Source: Streptococcus gwangjuense (GTDB lineage Bacteria; Bacillota; Bacilli; Lactobacillales; Streptococcaceae). From it: 64,000 bases of DNA. The DNA is taken from the NCBI RefSeq assembly GCF_003627155.1, contig NZ_CP032621.1, forward strand, positions 992,001-1,056,000. The letters are read 5' to 3'. Below, in pieces: positions 25,835-37,208 of this stretch (position 1 is its first letter; every line of letters starts with the position of its first letter). The notes under the pieces were generated by a model, which worked only from the letters and a program-made list of their open reading frames with translations, did not search any database and had not been told where the DNA came from. Position numbers and translations under genes: made by a program.

Positions 25835-26429
25835 AAACTTTCTCCGTGATTCTTTATTTCACTTTATAAATAGAAGAGTGTCTATATATTTATAGATCCT
25901 CAAGAACTTGCATTTTATCAAGTATAAGTAGAATAGTATGTAAGGGTTTATATATTCATATTATATGATTATTTAAGGAATCCGTCAATTTTCCACATTA
26001 TTATATGACAAAATGTATTTTTTAAAAATGCAAAAATCTATGAGCAAGATGTTTGACTTCCTTTTTTAAAGTATATATACTTATATTAACCTTAGAAAAG
26101 AAAAATGTTTGAACAGATATTCAATAATAATTACTTTTTTTAAAATTAAAATTCGAACTTTAAATTTTTATCTTTTTTATATTATTGAGTAACCTAAATT
26201 GCCCAATTTGTAAAATTTAGCTAGACAAAAAAAGACATCCAAGAGAAATTTCTTAAATGTCTGTAAACGTTGATATAAGCGTGTTGATTAACGTTTTGAT
26301 AATTGTGATGCTTTACGAGCTTTCTTAAGACCTGGTTTCCTAAATACTTCGAGTACACTTATGGTATTGATACCTCTAAACAAGCGACCTTCAGGTTGAC
26401 TTCCTCTTAAACTGTCTTGTCACTAACAT
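25835..26429. other. Gene-free, very AT-rich gap
   Basis: No coding frame is supportable. AT-rich segments near 25930-25970 could contain the promoter of the leftward ABC-2 operon. The second rpsI 3'-end copy lies at 26300-26337, and the slrA promoter follows. Confidence 0.5.
26287..26339 (-). repeat. rpsI 3'-end fragment, copy 2 (in-frame S9 terminus)
   Basis: The 38 bp at 26300-26337 match 22367-22404 exactly. This copy extends to the natural end, reading R-K-P-G-L-K-K-A-R-K-A-S-Q-L-S-K-R and then TAA at 26287-26289. The body of rpsI is absent. Recombinases of integrative elements that use the 3' end of rpsI leave such a segment in the attachment site. Confidence 0.8.
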
Positions 26430-26458
26430 TTGAAATCCACTTCCTTTTAGGGTACAAT
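26430..26458 (+). promoter_or_regulatory. slrA promoter
   Basis: TTGAAA (26430-26435) and TACAAT (26453-26458) are spaced by 17 bp, 29 bp before the slrA start. Confidence 0.75.
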
Positions 26459-26487
26459 GGTAGAAATGAATTTTTGAGAGGAACAGA

Positions 26488-27291
26488 ATGAAAAAACTAG
26501 CAACCCTTCTTTTACTATCCACTGTAGCCTTAGCTGGATGTAGCAACATCCAACGTAGTTTGCGTGGTGATGACTATGTAGATTCTAGCTTGGCCGCTGA
26601 GGAAAGCTCCAAAGCAGCAGCCCAATCTGCCAAGGAGTTAAATGATGCTTTGACAAACGAAAACGCCAATTTCCCACAACTATCTAAAGAAGTTGCTGAA
26701 GACGAGGCTGAAGTGATTCTCCACACAAGTCAGGGTGATATCCGTATTAAACTCTTCCCTAAACTCGCTCCTCTAGCAGTTGAAAACTTCCTTACTCATG
26801 CCAAAGAAGGCTACTATAACGGCATTACCTTCCACCGTGTCATCGATGGCTTTATGGTCCAAACTGGAGATCCAAAGGGAGATGGTACAGGTGGTCAGTC
26901 CATCTGGCATGACAAGGATAAGACAAAAGACAAGGGAACTGGTTTCAAGAACGAAATTACTCCTTATCTCTATAACATCCGTGGTGCTCTTTCTATGGCC
27001 AATACTGGTCAACCAAACACCAATGGTAGCCAATTCTTCATCAACCAAAATTCTACAGATACCTCTGCTAAACTCCCTACAAGCAAGTATCCAAAGAAAA
27101 TCATCGAGGCCTATAAAGAAGGGGGAAACCCTAGTCTAGATGGCAAACACCCAGTCTTTGGTCAAGTGATTGACGGTATGGATGTTGTAGATAAAATTGC
27201 CAAAGCCGAAAAAGATGAAAAAGACAAGCCAACGACTGCTATTACTATCGATAGCATCGAAGTGGTGAAAGACTACGATTTTAAATCTTAA
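26488..27291 (+). CDS. slrA: SlrA, cyclophilin-type peptidyl-prolyl isomerase lipoprotein
   Basis: A 267-residue surface lipoprotein. The signal peptide ends in L-A-G-C at residues 15-18. A short linker precedes the cyclophilin domain (about 70-260) with [23 protein letters not shown] and S-Q-F-F-I. It folds proteins at the cell surface; in pneumococci SlrA contributes to colonisation. It is a single gene with its own promoter and terminator. Confidence 0.95.
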   Translation: MKKLATLLLLSTVALAGCSNIQRSLRGDDYVDSSLAAEESSKAAAQSAKELNDALTNENANFPQLSKEVAEDEAEVILHTSQGDIRIKLFPKLAPLAVENFLTHAKEGYYNGITFHRVIDGFMVQTGDPKGDGTGGQSIWHDKDKTKDKGTGFKNEITPYLYNIRGALSMANTGQPNTNGSQFFINQNSTDTSAKLPTSKYPKKIIEAYKEGGNPSLDGKHPVFGQVIDGMDVVDKIAKAEKDEKDKPTTAITIDSIEVVKDYDFKS

Positions 27292-27300
27292 AAACCCAAA

Positions 27301-27330
27301 AATACAGTATCCACATTCGATACTGTATTT
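27301..27330. terminator. Bidirectional terminator between slrA and the ABC-F gene
   Basis: A perfect 11-bp stem AATACAGTATC (27301-27311) / GATACTGTATT (27319-27329) with T runs on both sides, between convergent genes. Confidence 0.88.
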
Positions 27331-27345
27331 CTTTTACTCTCATTC

Positions 27346-28887
27346 TTAAGTTAAATTATTAAAATCCCATACTTGGTCCATCCAGCCTTCATAAAAGTCT
27401 GGTTCATGGCAGACCATAAGAATAGATCCCTTGTATTCTTTGAGGGCACGTTTGAGTTCATCCTTAGCATCCACATCCAGGTGGTTAGTCGGCTCGTCCA
27501 ACACTAAAACGTTGTTTTCACGATTCATCAAGAGACAGAAACGCACTTTTGCTTGTTCCCCACCTGACAAGACCTGAATTTGACTTTCGATATGCTTGGT
27601 TGTCAAACCACAACGAGCAAGGGCTGCACGGACTTCTGCTTGATTAAGTGCAGGAAAGGCATTCCAAACTGCTTCTAGTGGTGTTTGACGATTGCCTCCT
27701 TCTACTTCCTGTTCAAAGTAACCAAGTTCTAGGTAGTCTCCGCGTTCCACTTCCCCAGCGATTGGTGGGATAATTCCCAAGAGACTCTTCAAGAGAGTTG
27801 TTTTCCCGATACCATTTGCTCCGATAATGGCAACCTTTTGATTACGTTCAAAGGTGAGGTTTAAGGGCTTAGTAAGAGGACGGTCATAACCAATCTGCAA
27901 GTCCTTGGCTTGGAAGATAAAGCGCCCTGGTGTACGAGCTGGTTTGAAATCAAAGGATGGTTTTGGTTTCTCACTTTGGAGTTCGATAATATCCATCTTA
28001 TCCAATTTCTTCTGACGAGACATGGCCATGTTTCGTGTTGCAACACGCGCTTTGTTTCGCGCGACGAAGTCCTTGAGGTCTGCAATTTCTTTTTGCTGAC
28101 GTTCATAGGCTGCCTCTAGCTGAGATTTCTTCATGGCATAGACTTCTTGGAACTGGTAGTAGTCACCAGAGTAACGCGTCAGCTGTTGATTTTCCACATG
28201 ATAGACGATATTAATCACATCATTGAGGAATGGAATATCGTGCGAAATAAGGACAAAGGCATTCTCATAGTTTTGGAGATAGCGCTTAAGCCAATCAATA
28301 TGCTCAGCATCCAAGTAGTTGGTCGGCTCGTCCAAAAGCAAGATATCGGGCTTTTCAAGGAGGAGTTTAGCTAAAAGCACCTTGGTTCTTTGCCCACCTG
28401 ACAAAGAGGTCACATCCGTATCCATACCAAAGTCCATGACACCAAGGGCGCGCGCTACTTCATCAATCTTAGCATCCAAGGTATAAAAATCACGACTCTC
28501 CAGACGGTCTTGGAGTTCTCCCACTTCTTCCATGAGAGCATCAACATCCGCTCCATCTTCAGCCATTTCCATATAGAGATCATTGATACGGGCTTCTGCT
28601 TTGAAAAGCTCATCAAAGGCTGTACGGAGAACATCACGCACCGACTGTCCTTCTTCCAAGACAGAATGTTGATCTAAGTATCCAGCAGTAACATATTTAG
28701 ACCACTCAACCTTCCCTTCATCTGGCAACATCTTACCAGTCACGATACTCATAAAGGTTGATTTTCCTTCACCATTGGCACCGACCAGGCCGATATGTTC
28801 TCCCTTTAGGAGACGGAAGGACACATCTTCAAAAATTGCACGGTCACCAAAACCGTGACTCAGATTTTTTACTTCTAAAATACTCAT
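27346..28887 (-). CDS. ABC-F family ATPase (YbiT-like)
   Basis: A 513-residue soluble protein with two ATPase domains and no membrane segment. The first has G-A-N-G-E-G-K-S-T and L-S-G-G-Q-R-T-K; the second has G-A-N-G-I-G-K-T-T and L-S-G-G-E-Q-A-K. A charged linker (about 240-300, with R-Q-Q-K-E-I-A-D-L-K and R-N-M-A-M-S-R-Q-K-K-L) separates them. ABC-F proteins act on the ribosome; this housekeeping type is not a known resistance factor. It lies 1 bp downstream of the VanZ-like gene. Confidence 0.9.
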   Translation of the reverse strand: MSILEVKNLSHGFGDRAIFEDVSFRLLKGEHIGLVGANGEGKSTFMSIVTGKMLPDEGKVEWSKYVTAGYLDQHSVLEEGQSVRDVLRTAFDELFKAEARINDLYMEMAEDGADVDALMEEVGELQDRLESRDFYTLDAKIDEVARALGVMDFGMDTDVTSLSGGQRTKVLLAKLLLEKPDILLLDEPTNYLDAEHIDWLKRYLQNYENAFVLISHDIPFLNDVINIVYHVENQQLTRYSGDYYQFQEVYAMKKSQLEAAYERQQKEIADLKDFVARNKARVATRNMAMSRQKKLDKMDIIELQSEKPKPSFDFKPARTPGRFIFQAKDLQIGYDRPLTKPLNLTFERNQKVAIIGANGIGKTTLLKSLLGIIPPIAGEVERGDYLELGYFEQEVEGGNRQTPLEAVWNAFPALNQAEVRAALARCGLTTKHIESQIQVLSGGEQAKVRFCLLMNRENNVLVLDEPTNHLDVDAKDELKRALKEYKGSILMVCHEPDFYEGWMDQVWDFNNLT

Positions 28888-28888
28888 T

Positions 28889-29371
28889 TTAATTCCTTAT
28901 CTTGTTTTTATGTAATTGTTTATAGAGGTACCAAGCCAGATAGCCACCCAAGGTATTAGTCCACAAATCATCAATTTCAAAGACGCGATTAAAATCAAAG
29001 AAAAAGTCCAAGACTAACTGCGTACACTCGATTCCAAGGCTCACTAGAAAACTAAAAAGTAGCACCTTTTTTGTTTTCCGCAAGTTTGGAAGGAGATAAA
29101 GGAGTTGGAACACCAAAGGAAAAAGCAAGAAGACATTGAGGATATTTTGTAAAAAAATCCAAGATAATTGTCCCACATCACTCACTTGGCCCAGTTTCCA
29201 GAGAGAATTGAAAGGAGTCAAAAGAAAAACCAGGCGTCCAAGATGCTGAATACCTGGAGTTTCCACTCCCACGGGAGAATGTCCTTGAGGAGTAAAGCAA
29301 AAATAGACAATGCAAATGCTATAGAAAATGACTCCCCATACTAAAATATGATTATAAGTTTTCTTCATCAT
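28889..29371 (-). CDS. VanZ-family membrane protein
   Basis: A 160-residue protein with four or five helices and the VanZ motifs P-F-N-S-L, N-I-L-N-V-F-L-L-F-P-L-V-F and G-I-E-C-T-Q-L-V, ending D-D-L-W-T-N-T-L-G-G-Y-L-A-W. Role outside glycopeptide resistance is unclear. The start overlaps the rlmN stop by one base. Confidence 0.85.
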   Translation of the reverse strand: MMKKTYNHILVWGVIFYSICIVYFCFTPQGHSPVGVETPGIQHLGRLVFLLTPFNSLWKLGQVSDVGQLSWIFLQNILNVFLLFPLVFQLLYLLPNLRKTKKVLLFSFLVSLGIECTQLVLDFFFDFNRVFEIDDLWTNTLGGYLAWYLYKQLHKNKIRN

Positions 29372-30456
29372 TAAGGATTGACTGCTGCGACTGCTTTCTG
29401 GCGGTCACGTTTCATTGTGTTAGAGCGCAATTGTCCACAAGCTGCATCAATATCTGTACCATGTTCTTGACGAACCACACAGTTGACCCCCTTTTTCTTA
29501 AGCGTATCATAGAAAGCCATCACGCGCTCTTTAGGACTACGGCTATATTGGTCATGCTCACTAACTGGGTTGTAAGGAATCAAGTTTACATAAGACAATT
29601 TCTTAATATTCTTGAGCAATTCAGCTAACTCAAGGGCCTGTTCAACACCATCATTAACTTCATTTAGCATGATATACTCAAAGGTCACACGACGATTTGT
29701 TGTCTCAATGTAGTACTCAATAGCTGCAAAGAGTTTTTCAATCGGAAAGGCACGGTTAATCTTCATGATGCTTGAACGCAACTCATTGTTAGGTGCGTGA
29801 AGGGAAACGGCAAGATTGACCTGAACTCCTTCATTAGCAAAATCACGAATTTTATGGGCCAAACCTGAGGTTGAAACCGTGATGTGACGAGCACCGATAG
29901 CCATCCCCTTGTCATCATTGATGGTACGAACGAAATTCAAGACATTGTTGTAGTTATCAAAGGGCTCACCGATTCCCATGACAACGATATGGCTGACGCG
30001 TTCATCCTGACCACGCTCATCAAAGTATTTCTGAACCAGCATGATTTGCGCTACAATTTCACCGTTATTGAGGTCTCGTTGCTTCTTAATCAAACCAGAA
30101 GCACAGAAGGTACAACCGATATTACAGCCGACCTGAGTGGTCACACAGACTGACAAACCATAGTGCTGACGCATCAGTACAGTCTCAATTAGCATACCAT
30201 CAGGCAACTCAAAGAGATATTTGACCGTACCATCAGCAGACTCTTGAACGATACGCTGTTTCAAGGGATTGACTACAAACTGGTCATTGAGCTTAGCAAT
30301 CAAATCTTTTGAAAGATTGGTCATTTCTTCAAATGACTGCACACGTTTTCGGTAAAGCCATTCCCAGATTTGATCTGCACGGAATTTCTTTTCTCCCTGC
30401 TCCAAAACCCATTCCTGCATGGTTTGACGTGTTAAACTATAAATTGACGGTTTCAT
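29371..30456 (-). CDS. rlmN: Dual-specificity 23S rRNA/tRNA methyltransferase RlmN
   Basis: A 361-residue radical-SAM enzyme that makes m2A2503 in 23S rRNA and m2A37 in tRNA. The cluster-binding motif is C-N-I-G-C-T-F-C, and a late Cys in D-A-A-C-G-Q-L is the methyl carrier. The N-terminal accessory domain has the conserved [11 protein letters not shown]. Followed directly by vanZ. Confidence 0.96.
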   Translation of the reverse strand: MKPSIYSLTRQTMQEWVLEQGEKKFRADQIWEWLYRKRVQSFEEMTNLSKDLIAKLNDQFVVNPLKQRIVQESADGTVKYLFELPDGMLIETVLMRQHYGLSVCVTTQVGCNIGCTFCASGLIKKQRDLNNGEIVAQIMLVQKYFDERGQDERVSHIVVMGIGEPFDNYNNVLNFVRTINDDKGMAIGARHITVSTSGLAHKIRDFANEGVQVNLAVSLHAPNNELRSSIMKINRAFPIEKLFAAIEYYIETTNRRVTFEYIMLNEVNDGVEQALELAELLKNIKKLSYVNLIPYNPVSEHDQYSRSPKERVMAFYDTLKKKGVNCVVRQEHGTDIDAACGQLRSNTMKRDRQKAVAAVNP

Positions 30457-30476
30457 TTCTTCTCCTTATTCTCTAC

Positions 30477-31007
30477 TCACTTCTGACGAATGACAAAATG
30501 ACGTTGCCCCTTGTCCTCTTTCTGAGAATGCTGGTCTTTCTGACGACGTCTATTTTTCTTATCTGCATTCGGTTTTCGTTTTGTTTGAGTCGGTTTCTTT
30601 CCTTTTTTAGAAGGATGTTCTTCTTCCTTCTTACGCATTTTCTTGTCAAATGATGCTCGCTTAGGGGCTTCATTTTCTAGGACAAAATAGGCACAACCAT
30701 AACTACAATACTCTAAAAGGTAGTCTTGTAAACGACTGATTTTTTCAAGTTTTTCTTCTGTTCGGTCATCCTTGTAAAAACCTCGTAGGCGAAGTTGTTC
30801 GTTACTCCAATCTCCCACGATATAATCAAACTTGGTTAAGACTTCTGAAAAACGCTGATTAAAAGCTGTCACATCGAAGGCATCCTTGCTATTTTCCACC
30901 AAGGAAAAAGCGATCCCTTCCGTTTCGACCTTGTCCCCGTGTAAATGGAACTCAGGACCAGGAAACTTGTTATAGTTGTATAATTCAGGTGCAATTTCTT
31001 TTCGCAT
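30477..31007 (-). CDS. YutD-like protein (DUF1027)
   Basis: A 176-residue protein with the YutD domain in the first 115 residues (F-D-Y-I-V-G-D-W-S-N-E-Q-L-R-L-R-G-F-Y, E-Y-C-S-Y-G-C-A-Y-F) and a highly basic tail that suggests RNA binding. It is upstream of rlmN in an apparent operon. Molecular function unknown. Confidence 0.85.
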   Translation of the reverse strand: MRKEIAPELYNYNKFPGPEFHLHGDKVETEGIAFSLVENSKDAFDVTAFNQRFSEVLTKFDYIVGDWSNEQLRLRGFYKDDRTEEKLEKISRLQDYLLEYCSYGCAYFVLENEAPKRASFDKKMRKKEEEHPSKKGKKPTQTKRKPNADKKNRRRQKDQHSQKEDKGQRHFVIRQK

Positions 31008-31084
31008 AGATATCCTTTTTCCACGATTACTTAATACTTTATTCTACCATAATTTCTAGCAGTTAGCACGTTTCTCTTAAAAAA

Positions 31085-31112
31085 TGAAAAAAGTCTGACG
31101 ATTTTGTCAGAC
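31085..31112 (-). terminator. sodA terminator
   Basis: On the minus strand GTCTGAC pairs with GTCAGAC around AAAATC and is followed by TTTTTT. Confidence 0.85.
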
Positions 31113-31164
31113 CAAAATAATATAACCTTAAAAAGAGAAGAACAATTCTTCCCTCCAACTATCA

Positions 31165-31770
31165 TTATTTAGCAGCTGCGTACAATTCATCTACTTTGTT
31201 CCAGTTGATTACTGAGAAGAAAGCTTTGATGTAGTCAGGACGCACGTTGCGGTATTTCACGTAGTAAGCATGTTCCCAAACGTCCAAGCCCAAGATTGGT
31301 TTTTTACCTTCTGAGATTGGTGTATCTTGATTTGCTGTTGAAGTCACTTCAAGTTTACCTTCTTTGTTGACAACCAACCATGCCCATCCTGAACCGAAAC
31401 GAGTTGTTGCTGCTGCAGTGAAGGATGCTTGGAATTCTTCAAATGAACCAAATGTTGCATCGATTGCTGCTGCAAGTTCTGCAGAAGGAGCTGTTTTCTC
31501 AGGAGTCATCAATTCCCAGAAAAGAGCGTGGTTCAAGTGTCCACCACCGTTGTTGATAAGCGCTTGACGGATATCAGCTGGGATAGATTCTACATCAGCA
31601 AGCAAGGCTTCAAGATCTTCACCAATTTCAGGGTGTTTTTCAAGAGCTGCATTAGCATTGTTGACATAAGTTTGATGGTGTTTGTCATGGTGCAAGTGCA
31701 TTGTTTCCGCATCGATGTATGGTTCCAAAGCGTCGTATGCATATGGAAGATCTGGTAAGATAATAGCCAT
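31165..31770 (-). CDS. sodA: Manganese-type superoxide dismutase
   Basis: A 201-residue Mn/Fe SOD. Metal ligands are His in M-H-L-H-H-D-K-H-H, His in [10 protein letters not shown] and Asp/His in L-D-V-W-E-H-A-Y-Y. Monocistronic, with promoter and terminator. Confidence 0.97.
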   Translation of the reverse strand: MAIILPDLPYAYDALEPYIDAETMHLHHDKHHQTYVNNANAALEKHPEIGEDLEALLADVESIPADIRQALINNGGGHLNHALFWELMTPEKTAPSAELAAAIDATFGSFEEFQASFTAAATTRFGSGWAWLVVNKEGKLEVTSTANQDTPISEGKKPILGLDVWEHAYYVKYRNVRPDYIKAFFSVINWNKVDELYAAAK

Positions 31771-31801
31771 CTGTAATACCTCTTTTTCTTTCTATATGAA
31801 A

Positions 31802-31830
31802 ATGATAACGCAAACATTCACTTTTTTCAA
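31802..31830 (-). promoter_or_regulatory. sodA promoter
   Basis: TTGAAA (plus 31825-31830) and TATCAT (plus 31802-31807) on the minus strand with a 17-bp spacer, about 30 bp from the start codon. Confidence 0.7.
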
Positions 31831-31875
31831 GTTTTTTGCTTATAGATAAGGAAATCACTGAAATACTTTCTAATA

Positions 31876-32025
31876 ATACTCTTTGAAAATCTCTTCAAAC
31901 CGCGTCAACGTCGCCTTGGATTATATATGTGACTGACTTTGTCAGTCTTATCTACAACCTCAAAGCAGTGCTTTGAGCAGCCTGCAGCTAGTTTCCTAGT
32001 TTGCTCTTTGATTTTCATTGAGTAT
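31876..32025. repeat. BOX repeat element (boxA-boxB-boxC)
   Basis: About 150 bp between sodA and holA. The left part begins ATACTCTTTGAAAATCTC and includes a CGTCAACGTCGCCTTG core typical of boxA. The middle TGACTGACTTTGTCAGTC hairpin is boxB. The right part, with CCTCAAAGCAGTGCTTTGAG and ending in CATTGAGTAT, is boxC. BOX elements are structured non-coding repeats typical of pneumococcus and its relatives. The arrangement is one A, one B and one C. Confidence 0.92.
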
Positions 32026-32095
32026 AAAATAAGCAAATCAGCAAGAAACCCACGACAAGATAATATTGACGCGGGTTGTAGTTTCAAAAATAGTA

Positions 32096-33133
32096 TCAAT
32101 TTACCTGACTAGCAATCTGCAGGAGTGCCTTTTCAAAAAGGAAACCTTTTTCATAAAGACCTGTCTTAATCTGATAGTCTGTCTCAATTAAATAGGAAAT
32201 AGCTTGCTTCAAAAAGCTCAAGGAAAGTCCTCGTGAATCCCTCAGCGCAAACTTGATTTGATAGGGATTCGGGGTGCGCCCCAGAAAACTGCCTAAACTA
32301 CTTGCAATCTGTGCTTCTGTTTGGCCAGATTCCGCCAAAATTTTCACCTGAGTAAAAGTCCGAAATTGTCCTAACATGACAGCTATAAGCTTAATTTCGT
32401 CTTCCCCTTGCAAGGTCAAGTCTCTAACCAAATCGCGCGCCTGATCCATCTTTTTAGTCAGAATAAACTGAGTTAAATCAAAAATATTGTCCTGCAAGGT
32501 CTTGGGAATAGCATTGACAATATCCTCTTCCTCGACAACAGAGTCTTCCTTATAGGACTGTAAAAAGAGGAGATTTTTCTGGATTTCACTAAATTGGAAA
32601 CCAGACTTGACGAGAAGATTTTCAAAAGAATGATTGGCAAACTGCAGACCTTGTTTCTGGCTCCACTTTTGGAAATACTGGCGCAATTCTTGTTCTTTGG
32701 CTTCTACTGCATCAAAGACCTTAGCATCACGCTTCAGTAATTTAACCAACCGCCTTTTGCTATCCAGTTTTCCTTCCGCAAAGATCAACAACTTGGTTGT
32801 TGGCGAAGGATTGTCAAGGTATTCCTCAAACGACTTGAGTTCATCATCTGTTAAAAAGCGTTTCTTGGCTGTTGTGATATCGACAAAATGATCCAATATC
32901 ACGATTTTCTCATCAGCAAAGAAAGGAAGGCTGACCAACTCCAGTTCTACATCTTTGTAAACTACTTCTTTCATATCAAAGTAGGCAAAGTTAAGGTCAG
33001 CAGAATCATAACCAATCTGTTTCAATACTTGACTCTTCATAACTTCAAACTGACCCTGGTCTGTCCCTGTAAAAAGGCTCAGGCTCGGTAAATTTGATAA
33101 AGTCAACTTCTGACTTTCTTCAATGGCTAGCAT
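32096..33133 (-). CDS. holA: DNA polymerase III delta subunit
   Basis: A 345-residue clamp-loader delta subunit, which opens the sliding clamp. Recognisable parts are N-terminal L-F-T-G-T-D-Q-G-Q-F-E, F-F-A-D-E-K-I-V-I-L-D, and C-terminal Q-I-K-F-A-L-R-D-S-R-G-L. It follows pyrD by 32 bp. Confidence 0.93.
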   Translation of the reverse strand: MLAIEESQKLTLSNLPSLSLFTGTDQGQFEVMKSQVLKQIGYDSADLNFAYFDMKEVVYKDVELELVSLPFFADEKIVILDHFVDITTAKKRFLTDDELKSFEEYLDNPSPTTKLLIFAEGKLDSKRRLVKLLKRDAKVFDAVEAKEQELRQYFQKWSQKQGLQFANHSFENLLVKSGFQFSEIQKNLLFLQSYKEDSVVEEEDIVNAIPKTLQDNIFDLTQFILTKKMDQARDLVRDLTLQGEDEIKLIAVMLGQFRTFTQVKILAESGQTEAQIASSLGSFLGRTPNPYQIKFALRDSRGLSLSFLKQAISYLIETDYQIKTGLYEKGFLFEKALLQIASQVN

Positions 33134-33165
33134 CTTCTCTCCTTTCTTCTAACTTTTTAGTTCAT

Positions 33166-34101
33166 TTAATCAATATAGCGCAATTTCCCACGGAAATCTT
33201 CTAGGCTTTCGTACCCTTTTTCCGCCATGATTGCTTTCAGTTCATTAGTAATGCGTTCAAAAGCTCCAACACCTTCTTTATGAAGAGTTGTTCCTACCTG
33301 CACCATACTCGCTCCACAGAGGATATGTTCAAAGGCATCACGACCAGTCAGAACGCCACCTGTTCCAATGATTTGGATTTGAGGGTTTAATCGTTGATAA
33401 AAGGCATGAACATTAGCTAAAGCAGTAGGTTTGACATACTCTCCACCAATGCCCCCGAAACCATTTTTAGGACGGATAACGACAGACTCATCTTCTATAT
33501 AAAGGCCGTTTCCGATAGAGTTAACACAGTTAACAAACTTGAGCGGATACTTGTTGAAAATAGCTGCCGCTTGGTCAAAGTGAACAATATCAAAATATGG
33601 TGGCAATTTAATCCCAAGAGGTTTGGTAAAGTAGGCAAATACCTCTGACAAGATACGGTCTGTTGTCTCAAAATCATAGGCAATCTGAGGTTTACCTGGA
33701 ACATTTGGACAGGAGAGGTTTAGCTCAGTTAGACCACGAAAATCACTCTCTTGGACTTTTTTCAAGATAGTATGGGTTTCTTCTGGAGACATGCCGACTA
33801 GAGATAAGAAGAAAGTTCGGTTTGGCTCTTTTTCCTGCAAGTCCAAAAGATAGTCCAAATAATAGTCTAAACCATTATTTGGCAAGCCCATAGAGTTGAT
33901 AGAACCAAGCGGGACATCTTGGTAGCGTGGCTCAGGATTCCCCTGACGGAAGTCCAAAGTCGCTGTCTTAGTGACAAAGGTTCCTGCCGCTGAGTTTTTA
34001 ACCCCTTCTAACTCCGCTATCGTCATACAAGCCACACCTGCTGCATTCATCAAGCAATTGTCAAACTCAAAACCAGCAATTTGTGTTTTCGTTGATACCA
34101 T
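33166..34101 (-). CDS. pyrD: Dihydroorotate dehydrogenase, class 1A
   Basis: A 311-residue fumarate-dependent enzyme of pyrimidine synthesis. The catalytic Cys is in [12 protein letters not shown], and FMN-binding segments include [11 protein letters not shown]. The length and lack of an N-terminal membrane extension fit class 1A (PyrDA). Likely co-transcribed with holA. Confidence 0.94.
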   Translation of the reverse strand: MVSTKTQIAGFEFDNCLMNAAGVACMTIAELEGVKNSAAGTFVTKTATLDFRQGNPEPRYQDVPLGSINSMGLPNNGLDYYLDYLLDLQEKEPNRTFFLSLVGMSPEETHTILKKVQESDFRGLTELNLSCPNVPGKPQIAYDFETTDRILSEVFAYFTKPLGIKLPPYFDIVHFDQAAAIFNKYPLKFVNCVNSIGNGLYIEDESVVIRPKNGFGGIGGEYVKPTALANVHAFYQRLNPQIQIIGTGGVLTGRDAFEHILCGASMVQVGTTLHKEGVGAFERITNELKAIMAEKGYESLEDFRGKLRYID

Positions 34102-34135
34102 GATTCTGATCCTCCGGATTCCATTTATTGCTAAT

Positions 34136-34145
34136 ATTATACCAT
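34136..34145 (-). promoter_or_regulatory. pyrD extended -10 promoter
   Basis: TGG-TATAAT on the minus strand (TATAAT at plus 34136-34141), about 35 bp before the pyrD start. Confidence 0.55.
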
Positions 34146-34261
34146 ATTTTCAGCTTTTCTCTTTGAGAAAGTCATTTATAAGAAAAATGTTCGTTTTTTA
34201 TCCAATTTCAAAAAATTCCAATTTCAAACAATCCCAAAAATCAAATTGAAAGAATTTTTAG

Positions 34262-35692
<1,431 letters not shown>

Positions 35693-35710
35693 TACTTGAA
35701 AAAAGTTAAC

Positions 35711-35742
35711 AAAAAGCAACAGCTAGACAGTTGTTGCTTTTT
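35711..35742 (+). terminator. gdhA terminator
   Basis: AAAAAGCAACA (35711-35721) pairs with TGTTGCTTTTT (35732-35742). Confidence 0.88.
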
Positions 35743-35826
35743 GTGTTTTAAAGAAAATAAACTTGCTAGGTTTTAGAAACAATATCAAAATAGCTATAAG
35801 ATAATAGCATTTCGATTATCTTAAAA

Positions 35827-36282
35827 TCAAGAAACTATAAAAGTTTTACTGCAAGTTGCACAGGTCAATTCAGTTCCAATGACTCCATCTGTTGGCTTAT
35901 GACAAGTAGGACAATAAACACGTTTCGCTGATAATCGATAAGATAACTCATCTCGCAATTCTTTCCCCTTAATTTCAATAACATCCTCACCTTGTTCTTC
36001 AAACTTAAGAACTGTTATCAAAGCTTTATCATATTGTTTCATACGCGGCTGTTTCAAAAATAAAAAAGATGATATAATCAAAAATAGGAAAAATAAAACA
36101 AACAAAATTGTAACTATTAAAAGCCACATAAAGTAGAAATCATAAAGTAAACCTTCTTTTTTTCCTAAAATCCATCTTATGTAGTTATCAATGTACTGAT
36201 AAAATTTCAATCCGGTGACAATACATATGAAAGATACTATAGGATAAACAACCTTGGAAATGATTAAACGATAGCGTCTCAT
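35827..36282 (-). CDS. Membrane protein with C-terminal zinc ribbon
   Basis: A 151-residue protein: two N-terminal helices (about 12-35 and 50-72), a cytoplasmic segment and a C-terminal ribbon C-P-T-C-H-K...C-A-T-C-S-K. It is the last gene of a three-gene run and starts right after the stop of the 213-residue gene. Together with that gene and the SPFH-zinc-ribbon gene it recalls the Bacillus YdjG/YdjH/YdjI membrane-stress set, but similarity at this level is my inference. Confidence 0.65.
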   Translation of the reverse strand: MRRYRLIISKVVYPIVSFICIVTGLKFYQYIDNYIRWILGKKEGLLYDFYFMWLLIVTILFVLFFLFLIISSFLFLKQPRMKQYDKALITVLKFEEQGEDVIEIKGKELRDELSYRLSAKRVYCPTCHKPTDGVIGTELTCATCSKTFIVS

Positions 36283-36924
36283 TTATATTTCCTTTCTAGA
36301 TAACCATGCACCACAATAATCACATGATTTACCTTGCCCTAGGTCAAGCAGATTCTCACCACTACATGATGGACAAATAACGGGATATGTATTTTTGTTA
36401 ATCTGGTGCTTTTCAAATAAAGTGAATAAAGCTTGTATTTGATTTCGTTTCTTGACTTCTTCTTGTCTCCTAGACTCACAATAAGTCATTACCAAAATTA
36501 AAATCACACTAAGCAAATACCAAGGAACTAAAAGAAATAAAAATCGAATAGACCATTCCCTAGATTTTTCATATTCAAAAAATGATGATAAAATGATTAA
36601 AACAAGCATTTGAAGTAAATTCTTCTGTTTTAATTTCTTCAAGGAAAAGGAATCTTTAATTGTTTCTCGAAACAAATATAAAATAACTAAAGCAACTGGC
36701 ACAAAGGTAACATTTTGAAATGATAAAAATAAAAAACTGATAACAACGGGAATTCCAATAGATTTTGCCAAAATTATAAAATCAAGATTTTTCAATATAA
36801 AGATTCTTGGTTCATCATCTATAGAAAAGATAGCAAGTGATAAAACTACAAAACAGAGTATTACTATATTTGAAATTAACCAATGAAAGCCTTTTTTCCA
36901 ATTATTCTTAATATACTGTTTCAC
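36283..36924 (-). CDS. Multipass membrane protein with C-terminal zinc ribbon
   Basis: A 213-residue protein with four or five helices in the first 155 residues and a C-terminal ribbon C-P-S-C-S-G...C-D-Y-C-G. It overlaps the upstream 95-residue gene by 4 nt and abuts the downstream one, so the three are one transcript. Family not recognised; AT-rich. Confidence 0.65.
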   Translation of the reverse strand: MKQYIKNNWKKGFHWLISNIVILCFVVLSLAIFSIDDEPRIFILKNLDFIILAKSIGIPVVISFLFLSFQNVTFVPVALVILYLFRETIKDSFSLKKLKQKNLLQMLVLIILSSFFEYEKSREWSIRFLFLLVPWYLLSVILILVMTYCESRRQEEVKKRNQIQALFTLFEKHQINKNTYPVICPSCSGENLLDLGQGKSCDYCGAWLSRKEI

Positions 36925-37208
36925 CTATCTTCTCCTCTAGTTGCTATATATTCTCTATAAAGAGCTTTCCCATTATATATCTCATCCAAAGCTTTGACTT
37001 TAATTTTTATATTTTCTAAAATACCAAAGCTATAAAATGCAAAGGATGACAAAAAGAAACCTGATAAAGAAAAAATAATAGGAATCAATATTGAGAAAAT
37101 CGGCCTACCATGTTCAAGAAATAGAGTTATAGCCCATAGTGAAAGAAAAAATGTTGCACTTGTTAATCCCATAAAAAGTATACTTAATAAACGAAATACT
37201 TGGTACAT
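36921..37208 (-). CDS. Small two/three-helix membrane protein
   Basis: A 95-residue protein with hydrophobic helices at about 8-30 and 38-65 and a charged C-terminal tail (K-A-L-D-E-I-Y-N-G-K-A-L-Y-R-E-Y). An AGGAGGATATT site precedes the ATG. It starts the three-gene membrane operon downstream of the SPFH gene. Unrecognised. Confidence 0.6.
   Translation of the reverse strand: MYQVFRLLSILFMGLTSATFFLSLWAITLFLEHGRPIFSILIPIIFSLSGFFLSSFAFYSFGILENIKIKVKALDEIYNGKALYREYIATRGEDR

Noticed and set aside
26287..26339. A second ribosomal protein S9 gene
   Set aside because: Only about 17 codons of the S9 terminus are present; upstream sequence diverges at once.
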